The position numbers were made by a program, and so were the translations under genes. Under the pieces are notes generated by a model. That model saw nothing but the letters and a program-made list of their open reading frames with translations, was not told the DNA's origin and did no database searches. A stretch of 12,713 nucleotides of DNA. It comes from Campylobacteraceae bacterium (GTDB lineage Bacteria; Campylobacterota; Campylobacteria; Campylobacterales; Campylobacteraceae). Within the stretch, counting starts at the first letter, position 1, and each line of letters opens with the position of its first letter. The stretch is from contig JAAYLJ010000192.1 in NCBI GenBank assembly GCA_012521935.1, positions 1 to 12,713 on the forward strand. The letters are read 5' to 3'. Shown piece after piece: positions 1 through 6,974 of this stretch.

Positions 1-678
1 ATGGTGGGTATCTTCATTGGAGTTTATTTTTTCAAAAAAGGTTTCTCTCTTGGACGAAATCGCCCTGTTCATGCGCTTGTTGGCTATTTGATGCCTGTTT
101 TTGGAGTAGCACTTTTTGCACTACTTCTTTGGGGAATGTATGGGGATGCAAACCTTGTAAAGTTTTCAGCTAAGGGGCCAGGAGCTATGCATGCGCCTTT
201 GCTCATCTCATTAATTGTAGGGCTTCTTTTAGGATTTGTATTTCAAAAGAGTAGATTTTGCACCATCGCAGCTGCTAGAGATACTATTTTGCTTAAAGAG
301 ACGCACATTTTACAAGGGTTAATAGCATTTGTATTTTTAGCATTTATCACTAATCTTGTTTTAGGCCAAGTAAATCCTGGATTTGAAAATCAACCAATAG
401 CACATAATGATGCTTTATGGAACTTTTTAGGAATGCTTCTTTCTGGCTTAGCTTTAACTTTAGCAGGCGGTTGCCCTGGTCGTCAATTGGTATTAAGCGG
501 TGAGGGTGATACCGATGCAGGTATTTTCATTATGGGGCTTTTAATGGGGGCTGCTATCGCTCACAACTTTAACCTTGCAAGTTCACCTGCTGGCATTACT
601 GCAAATGCACCTTTTATGGTTTTTGCAGGATTGATTTTTTGTATTGTATTAGGCATTTTTGCAAAAGAGAGGAGATAA
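1..678 (+). CDS. yedE: YedE-family putative selenium transporter, 5'-truncated by window edge
   Basis: Polytopic inner-membrane protein of the YeeE/YedE family; the branch found beside tusA-like, class-V aminotransferase and DUF3343 genes is thought to import a selenium (or sulfur) species. The visible 225 residues hold about six or seven hydrophobic segments (roughly 1-11, 25-46, 65-81, 104-122, 139-156, 172-190, 203-220). Two cysteine motifs typical of the family are present: QKSRFC, with Cys87, and AGGCPGRQL, with Cys158; such cysteines line the path of a reactive sulfur or selenium ligand in characterised relatives. Family members are usually 350-400 residues, and the sequence opens in a mid-protein motif (FFKKGFSLGR), so the ATG at position 1 is most likely an internal methionine. 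The next gene begins 3 bp after the stop. Membrane family is confident; selenium as substrate is inferred from the neighbours. Confidence 0.8.
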   Translation: MVGIFIGVYFFKKGFSLGRNRPVHALVGYLMPVFGVALFALLLWGMYGDANLVKFSAKGPGAMHAPLLISLIVGLLLGFVFQKSRFCTIAAARDTILLKETHILQGLIAFVFLAFITNLVLGQVNPGFENQPIAHNDALWNFLGMLLSGLALTLAGGCPGRQLVLSGEGDTDAGIFIMGLLMGAAIAHNFNLASSPAGITANAPFMVFAGLIFCIVLGIFAKERR

Positions 679-681
679 ATT

Positions 682-894
682 ATGGAAACTATTGATGTAC
701 GAGGACTTTCATGTCCTTCTCCTGTTTTAGAAGTAAAACAGGCGATAGACAAAGGTGTAAAAAACTTTAAGGTTATATCTGATTGTGGAACATCAGCAGA
801 AAATATCACTAGATTTGCTAAAAATGCAAATTATAGCGTTGGGATGAAAAATCTTGATGATGGCACAATCGAGTTCATGCTTCAAGCGCAATGA
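682..894 (+). CDS. TusA/YedF-like sulfur (selenium) carrier protein
   Basis: Small cytoplasmic TusA-family (SirA-like) protein of 70 residues. The opening stretch contains the family signature RGLSCPSP, a CPxP motif in which Cys11 is the expected carrier of persulfide or perselenide. The start is fixed by a purine-rich ribosome site (GGAGA at 671-675) and lies 3 bp after yedE; its stop overlaps the next start as ATGA. Many selenium-linked YedF proteins are about 200 residues, with a second DsrE-like domain. This one is a bare TusA domain, like the short E. coli YedF. It probably takes a chalcogen atom from the adjacent desulfurase-like enzyme or from the transporter and passes it on. Sulfur alone as substrate cannot be ruled out. 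Confidence 0.85.
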   Translation: METIDVRGLSCPSPVLEVKQAIDKGVKNFKVISDCGTSAENITRFAKNANYSVGMKNLDDGTIEFMLQAQ

Positions 895-2033
895 TTTATT
901 TAGATAACGCAGCAACTACATTTCCAAAACCCTCATGCGTTGTGGATGCCATGGCGCATTTCATGACGCATGTGGGGGCAAATCCTGGCAGAAGTGCTCA
1001 CACTTTATCAGTTGAATCTGCTAACTTAATGTTCAAGTGTAGAAAAGCTCTCTCAAACCTCATAGGACAAAAAGATTTTCTAAGAACTTTTTTTACTCAA
1101 AATGCAACAATGGCAATTAATACATGTCTATATGGTCTTTTAAGGGAGGGGGATATAGTTTTAACTACATCTTTAGAGCACAATGCACTAATGCGCCCTC
1201 TTAAAATGTTAGAAGAAAAAAGAGGAATTAAGTTGCGCTTCATTCCTTGTGACACTAAATGCAAGATGGATACAAGTAACATAAAAGAACTAGCTCGTGG
1301 GGCAAGGCTTATTGCTTGTGTTCATGGCAATAATGTTACAGGTGCATTAATGCCTTTGGATTTTTTTGCTTCACTAGCTAAAGAGGTGGGAGCATATTTG
1401 CTAGTTGATGCTTCTCAAAGTGCTGGACTTATTGATATAAATATGCAACAAAATGACATTGATATGCTTTGTGCTTCAGCACATAAAGGGCTTTACGGCC
1501 CTATGGGACTTGGATTTTTTTCTCTTTCTTCACGCATGGAACAGATAGAAAGTTTTATGCAAGGAGGAACAGGAAGCAGGAGTGAAGAGGAGATACAACC
1601 AAATTTATTGCCAGATAAATATGAAAGTGGCACTCCTAATATGCCAGCCATAGCTGGGCTTTATGCTGCTCTTAAATGGCGTGAGGGCATTGGTAGCAAA
1701 AAAATATATGTTCATGAGATAGCATTAAAAAAACAGTTGGAAGAGGGGCTTAAGAGATTAAATTCTATATCTATTTGCAAGGTAGATAAAGAGTATGCAA
1801 CTACTGGTGTTTTATCATGCTATTTTAAACATGAAACTATTTCAAAGATAGCACAAAGATTGGATAAAGAGTATGGCATTTTAACTCGCGTGGGACTTCA
1901 CTGTTCGCCTGCAACGCATAAAAGCATTGGCACTATGCGCTATGGAGGAACCATACGATTTGCACCATCATTTTTTACTACCATACATGAAATAGACTCT
2001 ACAATTGACGCAATGAAGGAGATAGTAAAATGA
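891..2033 (+). CDS. Class-V PLP aminotransferase, cysteine desulfurase / selenocysteine lyase type
   Basis: PLP enzyme of 380 residues, the full length for NifS/Csd-type proteins. Visible features in order: N-terminal YLDNAATTFPKP substrate-loop motif; EHNA with His97, expected to stack on PLP; DASQSAG with Asp173 and Gln176, the cofactor contacts; SAHKGLYGP, with Lys199 as Schiff-base lysine; RVGLHCSPATHKS, with Cys338 as catalytic cysteine; and GGTIRFAPSFF, with Arg356 for the substrate carboxylate. The family removes sulfur from cysteine, or selenium from selenocysteine, as an enzyme-bound persulfide or selenide. This subgroup is commonly annotated simply as an aminotransferase class V / cysteine desulfurase family protein. 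ATGA overlaps at both ends tie it translationally to the TusA-like and DUF3343 genes, so it probably supplies or recycles selenium or sulfur to the carrier. It lacks iscU-type neighbours, arguing against a general Fe-S assembly role. The substrate is inferred. Confidence 0.85.
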   Translation: MIYLDNAATTFPKPSCVVDAMAHFMTHVGANPGRSAHTLSVESANLMFKCRKALSNLIGQKDFLRTFFTQNATMAINTCLYGLLREGDIVLTTSLEHNALMRPLKMLEEKRGIKLRFIPCDTKCKMDTSNIKELARGARLIACVHGNNVTGALMPLDFFASLAKEVGAYLLVDASQSAGLIDINMQQNDIDMLCASAHKGLYGPMGLGFFSLSSRMEQIESFMQGGTGSRSEEEIQPNLLPDKYESGTPNMPAIAGLYAALKWREGIGSKKIYVHEIALKKQLEEGLKRLNSISICKVDKEYATTGVLSCYFKHETISKIAQRLDKEYGILTRVGLHCSPATHKSIGTMRYGGTIRFAPSFFTTIHEIDSTIDAMKEIVK

Positions 2034-2251
2034 AAGGGTATTTTCTACTCTTTACCACTTCAAGCGCTCTATACGCATATGAGGTTTTGAAAGATAAGCC
2101 AAATATGGAAGTTTCCCTAGTGCCAACTCCAAGAGAATTTTCAAGTGATTGCGGAATGGCAATTTATATTGAAAGCAAAAACATTAAAGAAGCAGCCCAT
2201 ACTCTTGATAAAGAGCGTATAGAGTATGAGTATCATGATGCCTTACAATAA
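2030..2251 (+). CDS. DUF3343 domain protein of the selenium cluster
   Basis: Small 73-residue protein of the DUF3343 family. The family core VPTPREFSSDCG, with Cys41, is intact, after an N-terminal strand-rich stretch (GYFLLFTTSSALYAYEVL). No signal peptide or membrane segment is seen. Function is unknown; comparative genomics has associated the family with yedE, yedF-like and class-V aminotransferase genes and selenium use, and the conserved cysteine fits a carrier or binding role for a chalcogen. Its ATG overlaps the preceding stop (ATGA at 2030-2033), so it is probably translated by coupling. It is the last gene of the plus-strand operon; transcription from the opposite direction converges just after it. 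Confidence 0.8.
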   Translation: MKGYFLLFTTSSALYAYEVLKDKPNMEVSLVPTPREFSSDCGMAIYIESKNIKEAAHTLDKERIEYEYHDALQ

Positions 2252-2271
2252 AAATTTCTCTAAAAACAGTT

Positions 2272-2291
2272 AAAAAATCTTTTAATAAAAG
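2272..2291 (-). terminator. Weak hairpin plus T-tract downstream of tRNA-Leu
   Basis: Read on the minus strand, a 5-bp perfect stem (CTTTT-ATT-AAAAG, 2279-2291) is followed at once by ATTTTTT. It lies 24 bp beyond the 3' end of the tRNA-Leu gene and in the only gap between the convergent tRNA and selenium operons. The stem is short and all but one of its pairs are A-T, so it would be a weak intrinsic terminator. It has no T-tract in the plus direction. Confidence 0.4.
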
Positions 2292-2314
2292 CAGTCATAA
2301 TCTTAAATGAAGTA

Positions 2315-2399
2315 TGGTGCGGATGAGAGGAGTCGAACCTCCACACCTTTCGGCACCAGATCCTAAGTCTGGCGTGTATACCAATTTCACCGCATCCGC
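2315..2399 (-). tRNA. tRNA-Leu (anticodon UAG)
   Basis: The minus-strand cloverleaf has a 7-bp acceptor stem (GCGGATG with CATCCGC), discriminator A and encoded CCA. The anticodon stem CCAGA/TCTGG closes the loop CTTAGGA, giving anticodon TAG. A long variable arm (about 13 nt, around the GCCGAAAGGTG stretch) marks it as a class II tRNA, as expected for Leu. The T-arm carries GGTTCGACTCC. It should read CUN leucine codons. It is the last gene of the five-tRNA operon, 8 bp after tRNA-Arg(UCU). Confidence 0.95.
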
Positions 2400-2407
2400 T
2401 AAAAAGA

Positions 2408-2484
2408 TGGTACGCCCGTCAGGATTCGAACCTGAGGCCTACGGCTTAGAAGGCCGTTGCTCTATCCAGCTGAGCTACGGGCGC
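2408..2484 (-). tRNA. tRNA-Arg (anticodon UCU)
   Basis: The minus-strand cloverleaf spans 77 nt including encoded CCA. The anticodon stem ACGGC/GCCGT closes the loop CTTCTAA, giving anticodon TCT, which reads AGA/AGG, the main arginine codons in this AT-rich genome. The D-arm (GCTC...GAGC) and the T-arm (CAGG TTCGAAT CCTG) are regular. One oddity: the first acceptor pair is a G1-U72 wobble, where the E. coli isoacceptor has G-C. Discriminator is A. Confidence 0.95.
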
Positions 2485-2502
2485 TTTTTTTACTCAATTG
2501 AA

Positions 2503-2579
2503 TGGTGCGCTCGATAGGAATCGAACCTATAGCCTACAGATCCGAAGTCTGTTGCTCTATCCAATTGAGCTACGAGCGC
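2503..2579 (-). tRNA. tRNA-Arg (anticodon UCG)
   Basis: The minus-strand cloverleaf spans 77 nt with encoded CCA. The acceptor stem is a perfect GCGCTCG/CGAGCGC with discriminator A. The anticodon stem ACAGA/TCTGT closes the loop CTTCGGA, giving anticodon TCG. It reads CGN arginine codons by U34 wobble, in contrast to the ACG (inosine) strategy of many bacteria. The T-arm is ATAGG TTCGATT CCTAT. It is third in the operon. Confidence 0.95.
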
Positions 2580-2599
2580 ACAAGCGCTTAAAACTCTAA

Positions 2600-2677
2600 T
2601 GGGGTGAGTGATGGGAATCGAACCCACGGCCCTCAGAGCCACAACCTGATGCTCTAACCAACTGAGCTACACTCACC
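2600..2677 (-). tRNA. tRNA-His (anticodon GUG)
   Basis: The minus-strand cloverleaf has acceptor GTGAGTG/CACTCAC, loop TTGTGGC (anticodon GTG) and encoded CCA. The histidine identity element is visible: discriminator C73 (complement of 2603) faces an encoded extra G at -1 (complement of 2677). It is second in the operon, 15 bp downstream of tRNA-Pro. Confidence 0.96.
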
Positions 2678-2692
2678 ATCTCAAAACAAAAA

Positions 2693-2770
2693 TGGTCGGG
2701 GTGAAAGGATTCGAACCTTCGGCCCCTTGGTCCCAAACCAAGTGCGCTAACCAGACTGCGCCACACCCCG
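2693..2770 (-). tRNA. tRNA-Pro (anticodon UGG)
   Basis: The minus-strand cloverleaf has a perfect acceptor CGGGGTG/CACCCCG, discriminator A and encoded CCA. The anticodon stem CTTGG/CCAAG closes the loop TTTGGGA, giving anticodon TGG, which reads CCN. The C1-G72 first pair is typical of bacterial tRNA-Pro. It is the promoter-proximal gene of the tRNA operon. Confidence 0.96.
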
Positions 2771-2811
2771 ATGACAAAATTGCTATATCTACTAATCGTT
2801 TTGAGGACGTA

Positions 2812-2840
2812 ATTTTAGGCAAATTTAGCTTTTTTGTCAA
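2812..2840 (-). promoter_or_regulatory. Sigma-70 promoter of the tRNA operon
   Basis: On the minus strand a consensus -35 TTGACA (2835-2840) is separated by exactly 17 bp from a -10 TAAAAT (2812-2817). Transcription should begin near 2800-2806, about 30-35 bp before the 5' end of tRNA-Pro. A full -35 box is unusual for Campylobacterota promoters and fits a strong stable-RNA promoter. The rest of the thiG-tRNA gap (2771-2879) holds no gene. Confidence 0.82.
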
Positions 2841-2879
2841 GAAAATTTAGATTTATTTTAAAAAAGAGACTTTAAAGCA

Positions 2880-3671
2880 TCAATTTCTACCAAATTCAAT
2901 GAGTCCTTCTGTTGGAGAGCTTGCCGTAGCAAAGGGCTTTTTCATGATTCTACCAGCTAAAAAACTCTCTCTTCCAGCAATGACTGCATGCTTCATGGCT
3001 TTTGCCATTTTTATGGGATCTTTTGCTCCAGCAATGGCTGTATTTGTAAGCACTCCATCAGCCCCAATCTCCATTGCAATCGCAGCATCACTCGCACAAC
3101 CAATCCCTGCATCAACTATAACAGGTACCCTAACAGCCTCTTTTACAAAAAGCACATTGTATCTATTTTGAATGCCAAGCCCACTTCCAATAGGCGAAGC
3201 TAGGGGCATTATGGCGTGAGAGCCTGCATCTTCTAATCTTTTTGCCATAATGGGATCATCATTTGTATATGTCATAATGGTAAAACCCTCTTTAGCTAGA
3301 ACTTTGCAAGCTTCAAGGGTTTCTAAAACATCAGGATATAGAGTTTTTGTCATATCTCCAATGATTTCAAGCTTGATTAAATCAATCCCTGTCGCCTCTC
3401 TTACCATTCTAAAAAGCGTGATTGCCTCTTTTGCACTCTTGCATCCAGCGGAGTTTGGGAGAAGTTTAATGTTTGTATCTTTAAAATAATCAAGCAAATT
3501 CTCCTCTTTTGGATTAGTTATATTAACCCTTCTTACAGCAACTGTTATAAGCTCACTCTCGCTTGCCAAGGTTGCATCTTTTGTAGTTTGAAAGTCTGGG
3601 TATTTACCACTACCAACAATTAACCTACTTTTTAACTCAATGTCTCCAATAAAAAGTGAATCTTTTTTCAT
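2880..3671 (-). CDS. thiG: Thiazole synthase ThiG
   Basis: Cytoplasmic TIM-barrel enzyme that builds the thiazole phosphate half of thiamine from deoxyxylulose 5-phosphate, dehydroglycine and ThiS thiocarboxylate. The 263-residue length matches the family. Visible motifs: LIVGSGKYPD near the N terminus; the LPNSAGC segment (71-77); IKLEIIGD, with Lys100 as the Schiff-base lysine; MPLASPIGSGLG (155-166) and VDAGIG (186-191), phosphate-binding loops; and TNTAIAGAKDP (209-219). The ATG at 3671 has a good Shine-Dalgarno (AAGGAA, six bases upstream). It is the last gene of the minus-strand run, 33 bp after the MATE gene. No thiS, thiH, thiF or thiO lies in the window, so the dehydroglycine and sulfur donors must be encoded elsewhere. 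The short upstream gap leaves no room for a TPP riboswitch directly before it. Confidence 0.95.
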   Translation of the reverse strand: MKKDSLFIGDIELKSRLIVGSGKYPDFQTTKDATLASESELITVAVRRVNITNPKEENLLDYFKDTNIKLLPNSAGCKSAKEAITLFRMVREATGIDLIKLEIIGDMTKTLYPDVLETLEACKVLAKEGFTIMTYTNDDPIMAKRLEDAGSHAIMPLASPIGSGLGIQNRYNVLFVKEAVRVPVIVDAGIGCASDAAIAMEIGADGVLTNTAIAGAKDPIKMAKAMKHAVIAGRESFLAGRIMKKPFATASSPTEGLIEFGRN

Positions 3672-3704
3672 TTTTTGTTCCTTATTTTTTTCTATAAAAA
3701 ATTA

Positions 3705-5045
3705 TTACTTTAGTGAGCTTAAAGCTTTGTAAGTGTGCCTGCCCAAAAATAGAGCTGATGAGAATATTATGAAAAATAATCCATACCAAAGCCATATATA
3801 TGGGAGTTTAAACCAAAATACAAATAGACTAAAAATTATAATTTTTCCAAAAATTTGCCTATAAAGTCCAACATAAAGAATCATTTTTGGCTTTTTAATG
3901 CCCTGCAAGGCTGAAACAGATATAAATAGCACTACATATCCAAAAAAAGCAAAAACTTCTATGCGCAAGTACTCCATCGCTCTTTGGATGACTATCTCAT
4001 TTGAATCAAATTTAGAAATAACCCACTCCCCAATGGAAAAGGTTAGAAATATACCAATAACACTTATAAGAAATCCAACTAATAAAGCTAACTTGACAGT
4101 CTCTTTTACTCTACTATTTAACTTTGCACCAAAATTATTTGACACTAAGCTTAAAACTGCTGAACTAAGTCCAAGCGCTGGTAAAAGCATGATTTGCTCA
4201 ACCCTAAAAGCAATTCCATATCCAGCAACTGCTTCATATCCATATATTGCTACATAATAAATTGTTATAACAGATCCTAACGACATTGTTAGCATATTCA
4301 TACTTGGAGGAATTCCTTGGATTAATAAATGTTTATATATTCTCCAATCAGGCAGGTATCTTCTTACCTTAGTAAAACAGAGCATCTTTTCATTTAAAAC
4401 TCGTTTTCCAAGATATATAACACTAATTACTTGGATTAAGGCTGTTGAAAGAGCCAATCCTTTTATGCCAAGAGAGGGCAATATCCAAAACCCATATATG
4501 AAAAGTGGATTTAAAATTAAATTTAAAAAGAAGCCAACTATTAGCATGTTTCTATAGCTTTTTGTATCTCCTAATGCAACCAATATAGCATTTAAAGCAT
4601 TTGTAGCTGTAAAAAATGGTGTGGCAAATAAGATTATGCGAATATATTCAAGTGCTAAAGGAAGATAATTATCTTCTGCTCCAACTGATTTTAAAACCCA
4701 AGGTGCAAAGATGTAGCCCAAAACTGCAAGAGTTGAGCCTAAAAGTAGCACAAAAACTATCCCTTTGTGAGCATAAAGAGAGCCTAAAAATACTCTTTTT
4801 TTACCTAAACTATTTCCTATCAAAGCTGTAATGGCAGCCCCAAATCCAAACCCTACCCCAACAACAGTAAAGTAAAGAAAAAAACTTATTGAAAGTCCAG
4901 CAACAGCTTCAGTTGAAATAAGCCCTGCATAAAAAGTATCTACAACATTATAAAGAGTATTAAAAAGTACTCCAGTAATGGCTGGAATGGCAAGCTCTTT
5001 TAAAAGCTTAGGAATTGGTTTTTCTATTAATTCATTTTTTCGCAT
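3705..5045 (-). CDS. MATE-family multidrug/toxin efflux transporter
   Basis: Inner-membrane protein of 446 residues, the usual MATE length, with about 12 hydrophobic segments in two related halves. Typical signatures are seen: IEKPIPKLL followed by the first helix; VVDTFYAGLISTEAVAGLS (35-53); ALGDTKSYRN and LNLILNPLFIYG (157-185); and in the second half IYGYEAVAGYGIAFRVEQ (267-284). The family exports cationic drugs or metabolites in exchange for Na+ or H+; the coupling ion and substrate cannot be read here. The start overlaps the end of purN by 19 bp and has no strong Shine-Dalgarno, which suggests translational coupling to purN. Its N terminus aligns well with other MATE proteins, supporting this ATG. 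A link to the following thiG (for example export of a thiamine-related compound) is only speculation. Confidence 0.92.
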   Translation of the reverse strand: MRKNELIEKPIPKLLKELAIPAITGVLFNTLYNVVDTFYAGLISTEAVAGLSISFFLYFTVVGVGFGFGAAITALIGNSLGKKRVFLGSLYAHKGIVFVLLLGSTLAVLGYIFAPWVLKSVGAEDNYLPLALEYIRIILFATPFFTATNALNAILVALGDTKSYRNMLIVGFFLNLILNPLFIYGFWILPSLGIKGLALSTALIQVISVIYLGKRVLNEKMLCFTKVRRYLPDWRIYKHLLIQGIPPSMNMLTMSLGSVITIYYVAIYGYEAVAGYGIAFRVEQIMLLPALGLSSAVLSLVSNNFGAKLNSRVKETVKLALLVGFLISVIGIFLTFSIGEWVISKFDSNEIVIQRAMEYLRIEVFAFFGYVVLFISVSALQGIKKPKMILYVGLYRQIFGKIIIFSLFVFWFKLPYIWLWYGLFFIIFSSALFLGRHTYKALSSLK

Positions 5046-5611
5046 AGCAACTTAATTACAGTTTCTGGCAATATTTCATGTTCGATTTTATGAATCTTCT
5101 CTTTAAACTTTTCAAAACTCATTTTTTTCTCTTTTTCAAATGACTTTTGAGCTATTATCTCCCCAGAATCAAGCTCTTCACTCACCCAATGAACAGTAAC
5201 ACCAGCTCTGGGTTCATTTGACTCAAAGCTCTCTTTGATCGCATTAGCACCCTTAAATAGAGGCAGTAAAGATGGATGAAGGTTAATAGCTTTTATTTGA
5301 TTAGTAAAAACTGGCGTTAAGATACGCATAAATCCTGCAAGCACAGTTAAATCAATGTTTTCTTTTTTAATTTTTCTTACAAGAGCTTCATCAAACTCCT
5401 CTCTTGAGTCAAAATCTTTATGTTCAATTAACTCTGGCTCTATTCCAAATTTTTGAGATCTTTTTATTCCACCTGCATCTTTTTTGTTAGTGATTGTTAG
5501 TGCAATCTCTATTTTTGTACCATTAAAAACCTTATTGTGTAATTTTTCTAGAAGTGCTTCTAAGTTACTTCCACTCCCGCTAAACAAAACTGCAACCCTT
5601 TTTATAGGCAC
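5027..5611 (-). CDS. purN: Phosphoribosylglycinamide formyltransferase PurN (GTG start)
   Basis: Cytoplasmic enzyme of purine synthesis that transfers a formyl group from 10-formyl-THF to GAR. The 194 residues carry the family motifs: VLFSGSGSNLEALL (8-21, phosphate loop); LAGFMRIL (91-98); INLHPSLLPLFKG with Asn110 and His112; and VHWVSEELDSGEII with Asp148, completing the Asn-His-Asp catalytic set. The start codon is GTG at 5609-5611. It is chosen because the nucleotide-binding strand begins only four residues later and a strong AAGGAG lies five bases upstream; there is no ATG option. The gene overlaps the end of nnr by 10 bp and the start of the MATE gene by 19 bp, so the three are probably translated as a coupled set. 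Confidence 0.95.
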   Translation of the reverse strand: MPIKRVAVLFSGSGSNLEALLEKLHNKVFNGTKIEIALTITNKKDAGGIKRSQKFGIEPELIEHKDFDSREEFDEALVRKIKKENIDLTVLAGFMRILTPVFTNQIKAINLHPSLLPLFKGANAIKESFESNEPRAGVTVHWVSEELDSGEIIAQKSFEKEKKMSFEKFKEKIHKIEHEILPETVIKLLCEKMN

Positions 5612-6966
5612 TTTATCTCCTTAATTATATCTTGTGGTGTTAGTGCATAATTATTTTTACTAAATTTTTTTGCGGCTAACGCATGCGCTAACACTCCATT
5701 AATTGCCGCTTCTTTAATCTCATATCCTTGAGCTAGTAAAGATCCTATCATTCCAGCTAAAACATCGCCACTACCGCCTTTTGAAAGAGCATTTGAGCCA
5801 AATGGACAAATGTAAATTTTTCCATCCTTTGCCACAATGGTATTAACGCCTTTTAAAACTAAAACTGCACTACTTTTTTCGCTAAACTCTCTAGCTAATT
5901 CAAACCTATTTGCTTGAATCTCTTTAACGCTAATCTCTCCAAAACCACTATGCTTTAAAAGATATGAAAACTCTTTTGGATGGGGAGTTAAAACTGTTTT
6001 TTGGTTTAAGTACTCTTTTACTAACTCCATTTTTAACATATCTGCATCAAGAACTAACACTTTATCTTTTAAAATATCTCTTAACTCTTCTTCATTAAAC
6101 CTATCTCCTAGTCCCATACCTGCGACTATTACATTAGAGTTTAGAGGAATCTTATCACATTTCATAATATGAGGTGGAGTATTTTTGTTAGTTAATATAC
6201 TAACAAGACCTGCACCAAAAGCAAACCCAGCAACTGCAGCTAAAATTGAAGCTCCCTCCATCTTGCCCCCAATGATCACAAGATGTCCAAACTTCCCCTT
6301 ATGAGTAAGTTCTTTGTTTCTAAAAGGGAGGGTTAAATCTTTTTTCTCTAAAACCATGGAGTTTGACTCTATCTCATAATCTTCTTTAGGCAGTCCAAGT
6401 GATGCTACTTTTAACTCTCCTATAAAATCTTTTGCTTCTTCTAAAAAAAGAGTTTCTTTAAGTGCGCCCATAGTTACCGTAGTATCAGCCTTAAATACAG
6501 TTTTACCTAAACCTAAACCAGTTGGCATATCGCAAGCAATTTTATGTGCATCTATTTTATTTATCTTTTCAATAAGCTCTTTGCTTTTTATATCAAGCTC
6601 TCTAGCTTTGCTACCAAAAATGGCATCTATTACTATTTGTGCTTTTGTTAATTTTTTTTCTATCTTTATGTTCAAAGCTTTTGCTATCTCAAGTTGTTTT
6701 ATAGCCAGTTTTGATTTAACCCCATAAGGAAGGTAGATTGAAACCTTGCATCTATTTTTAATGAGCCTTGCGCAAGCTATTCCATCTGCTCCATTATTTC
6801 CAGGTCCACAAATAAATAAAACTCTATCTTTCTTACTCTCTATCTTTTTTAAAATCTCTTTTTGTAAGCCTATGGCAGCATTTTCCATTAAGATTATCTC
6901 ATCTAACCCGTAGAGCTTGCAAGCCCTTTTATCTAAACTCTCAAGTTCTTTATAAAGCGGTCGCAT
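5602..6966 (-). CDS. nnr: Bifunctional NAD(P)H-hydrate epimerase / ADP-dependent NAD(P)HX dehydratase
   Basis: Metabolite-repair enzyme that restores hydrated NADH and NADPH. The 454 residues show both expected domains. The N-terminal YjeF_N epimerase domain (about 1-205) has LMENAA (27-31), the GPGNNGADG loop (55-62) and VIDAIFGS (112-119). The C-terminal ribokinase-like dehydratase domain (about 215-454) has HKGKFGHLVIIGG (222-234), LDAD (306-309), LTPHPKEF (326-333) and GGSGDVLAG (397-405), with Asp401 as the expected catalytic base. The ATG at 6966 follows comM by 8 bp, and its Shine-Dalgarno (AGGA) overlaps the comM stop codon. It lies in the middle of the long minus-strand run and overlaps purN by 10 bp. 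Confidence 0.94.
   Translation of the reverse strand: MRPLYKELESLDKRACKLYGLDEIILMENAAIGLQKEILKKIESKKDRVLFICGPGNNGADGIACARLIKNRCKVSIYLPYGVKSKLAIKQLEIAKALNIKIEKKLTKAQIVIDAIFGSKARELDIKSKELIEKINKIDAHKIACDMPTGLGLGKTVFKADTTVTMGALKETLFLEEAKDFIGELKVASLGLPKEDYEIESNSMVLEKKDLTLPFRNKELTHKGKFGHLVIIGGKMEGASILAAVAGFAFGAGLVSILTNKNTPPHIMKCDKIPLNSNVIVAGMGLGDRFNEEELRDILKDKVLVLDADMLKMELVKEYLNQKTVLTPHPKEFSYLLKHSGFGEISVKEIQANRFELAREFSEKSSAVLVLKGVNTIVAKDGKIYICPFGSNALSKGGSGDVLAGMIGSLLAQGYEIKEAAINGVLAHALAAKKFSKNNYALTPQDIIKEIKCL
5617..5622 (-). promoter_or_regulatory. Ribosome binding site that decides the purN GTG start
   Basis: AAGGAG on the minus strand lies five bases before the GTG at 5609-5611 and inside the last codons of nnr. 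It is one of the strongest Shine-Dalgarno matches in the window and is the main support for a GTG start. Confidence 0.8.
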
Positions 6967-6974
6967 CTTTTTTC

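Noticed and set aside
1..3. ATG at position 1 as the true yedE start
   Set aside because: It coincides with the window edge, the protein is about 130 or more residues shorter than the family, and the sequence begins in a mid-protein motif.
2314..2517. Open frame of 67 codons on the plus strand across the tRNA genes
   Set aside because: It lies entirely on the antisense of tRNA-Leu and the tRNA-Arg genes; the peptide is just translated tRNA complement (a known artefact).
2771..2879. Possible intrinsic terminator after thiG
   Set aside because: Only a four-pair AAAG-TCT-CTTT stem before a T run can be drawn; too weak to call, and read-through into the tRNA operon cannot be excluded.
3672..3704. 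TPP riboswitch upstream of thiG
   Set aside because: The gap is 33 bp and contains only an AT-rich spacer with the ribosome site; too short for a THI-box element.
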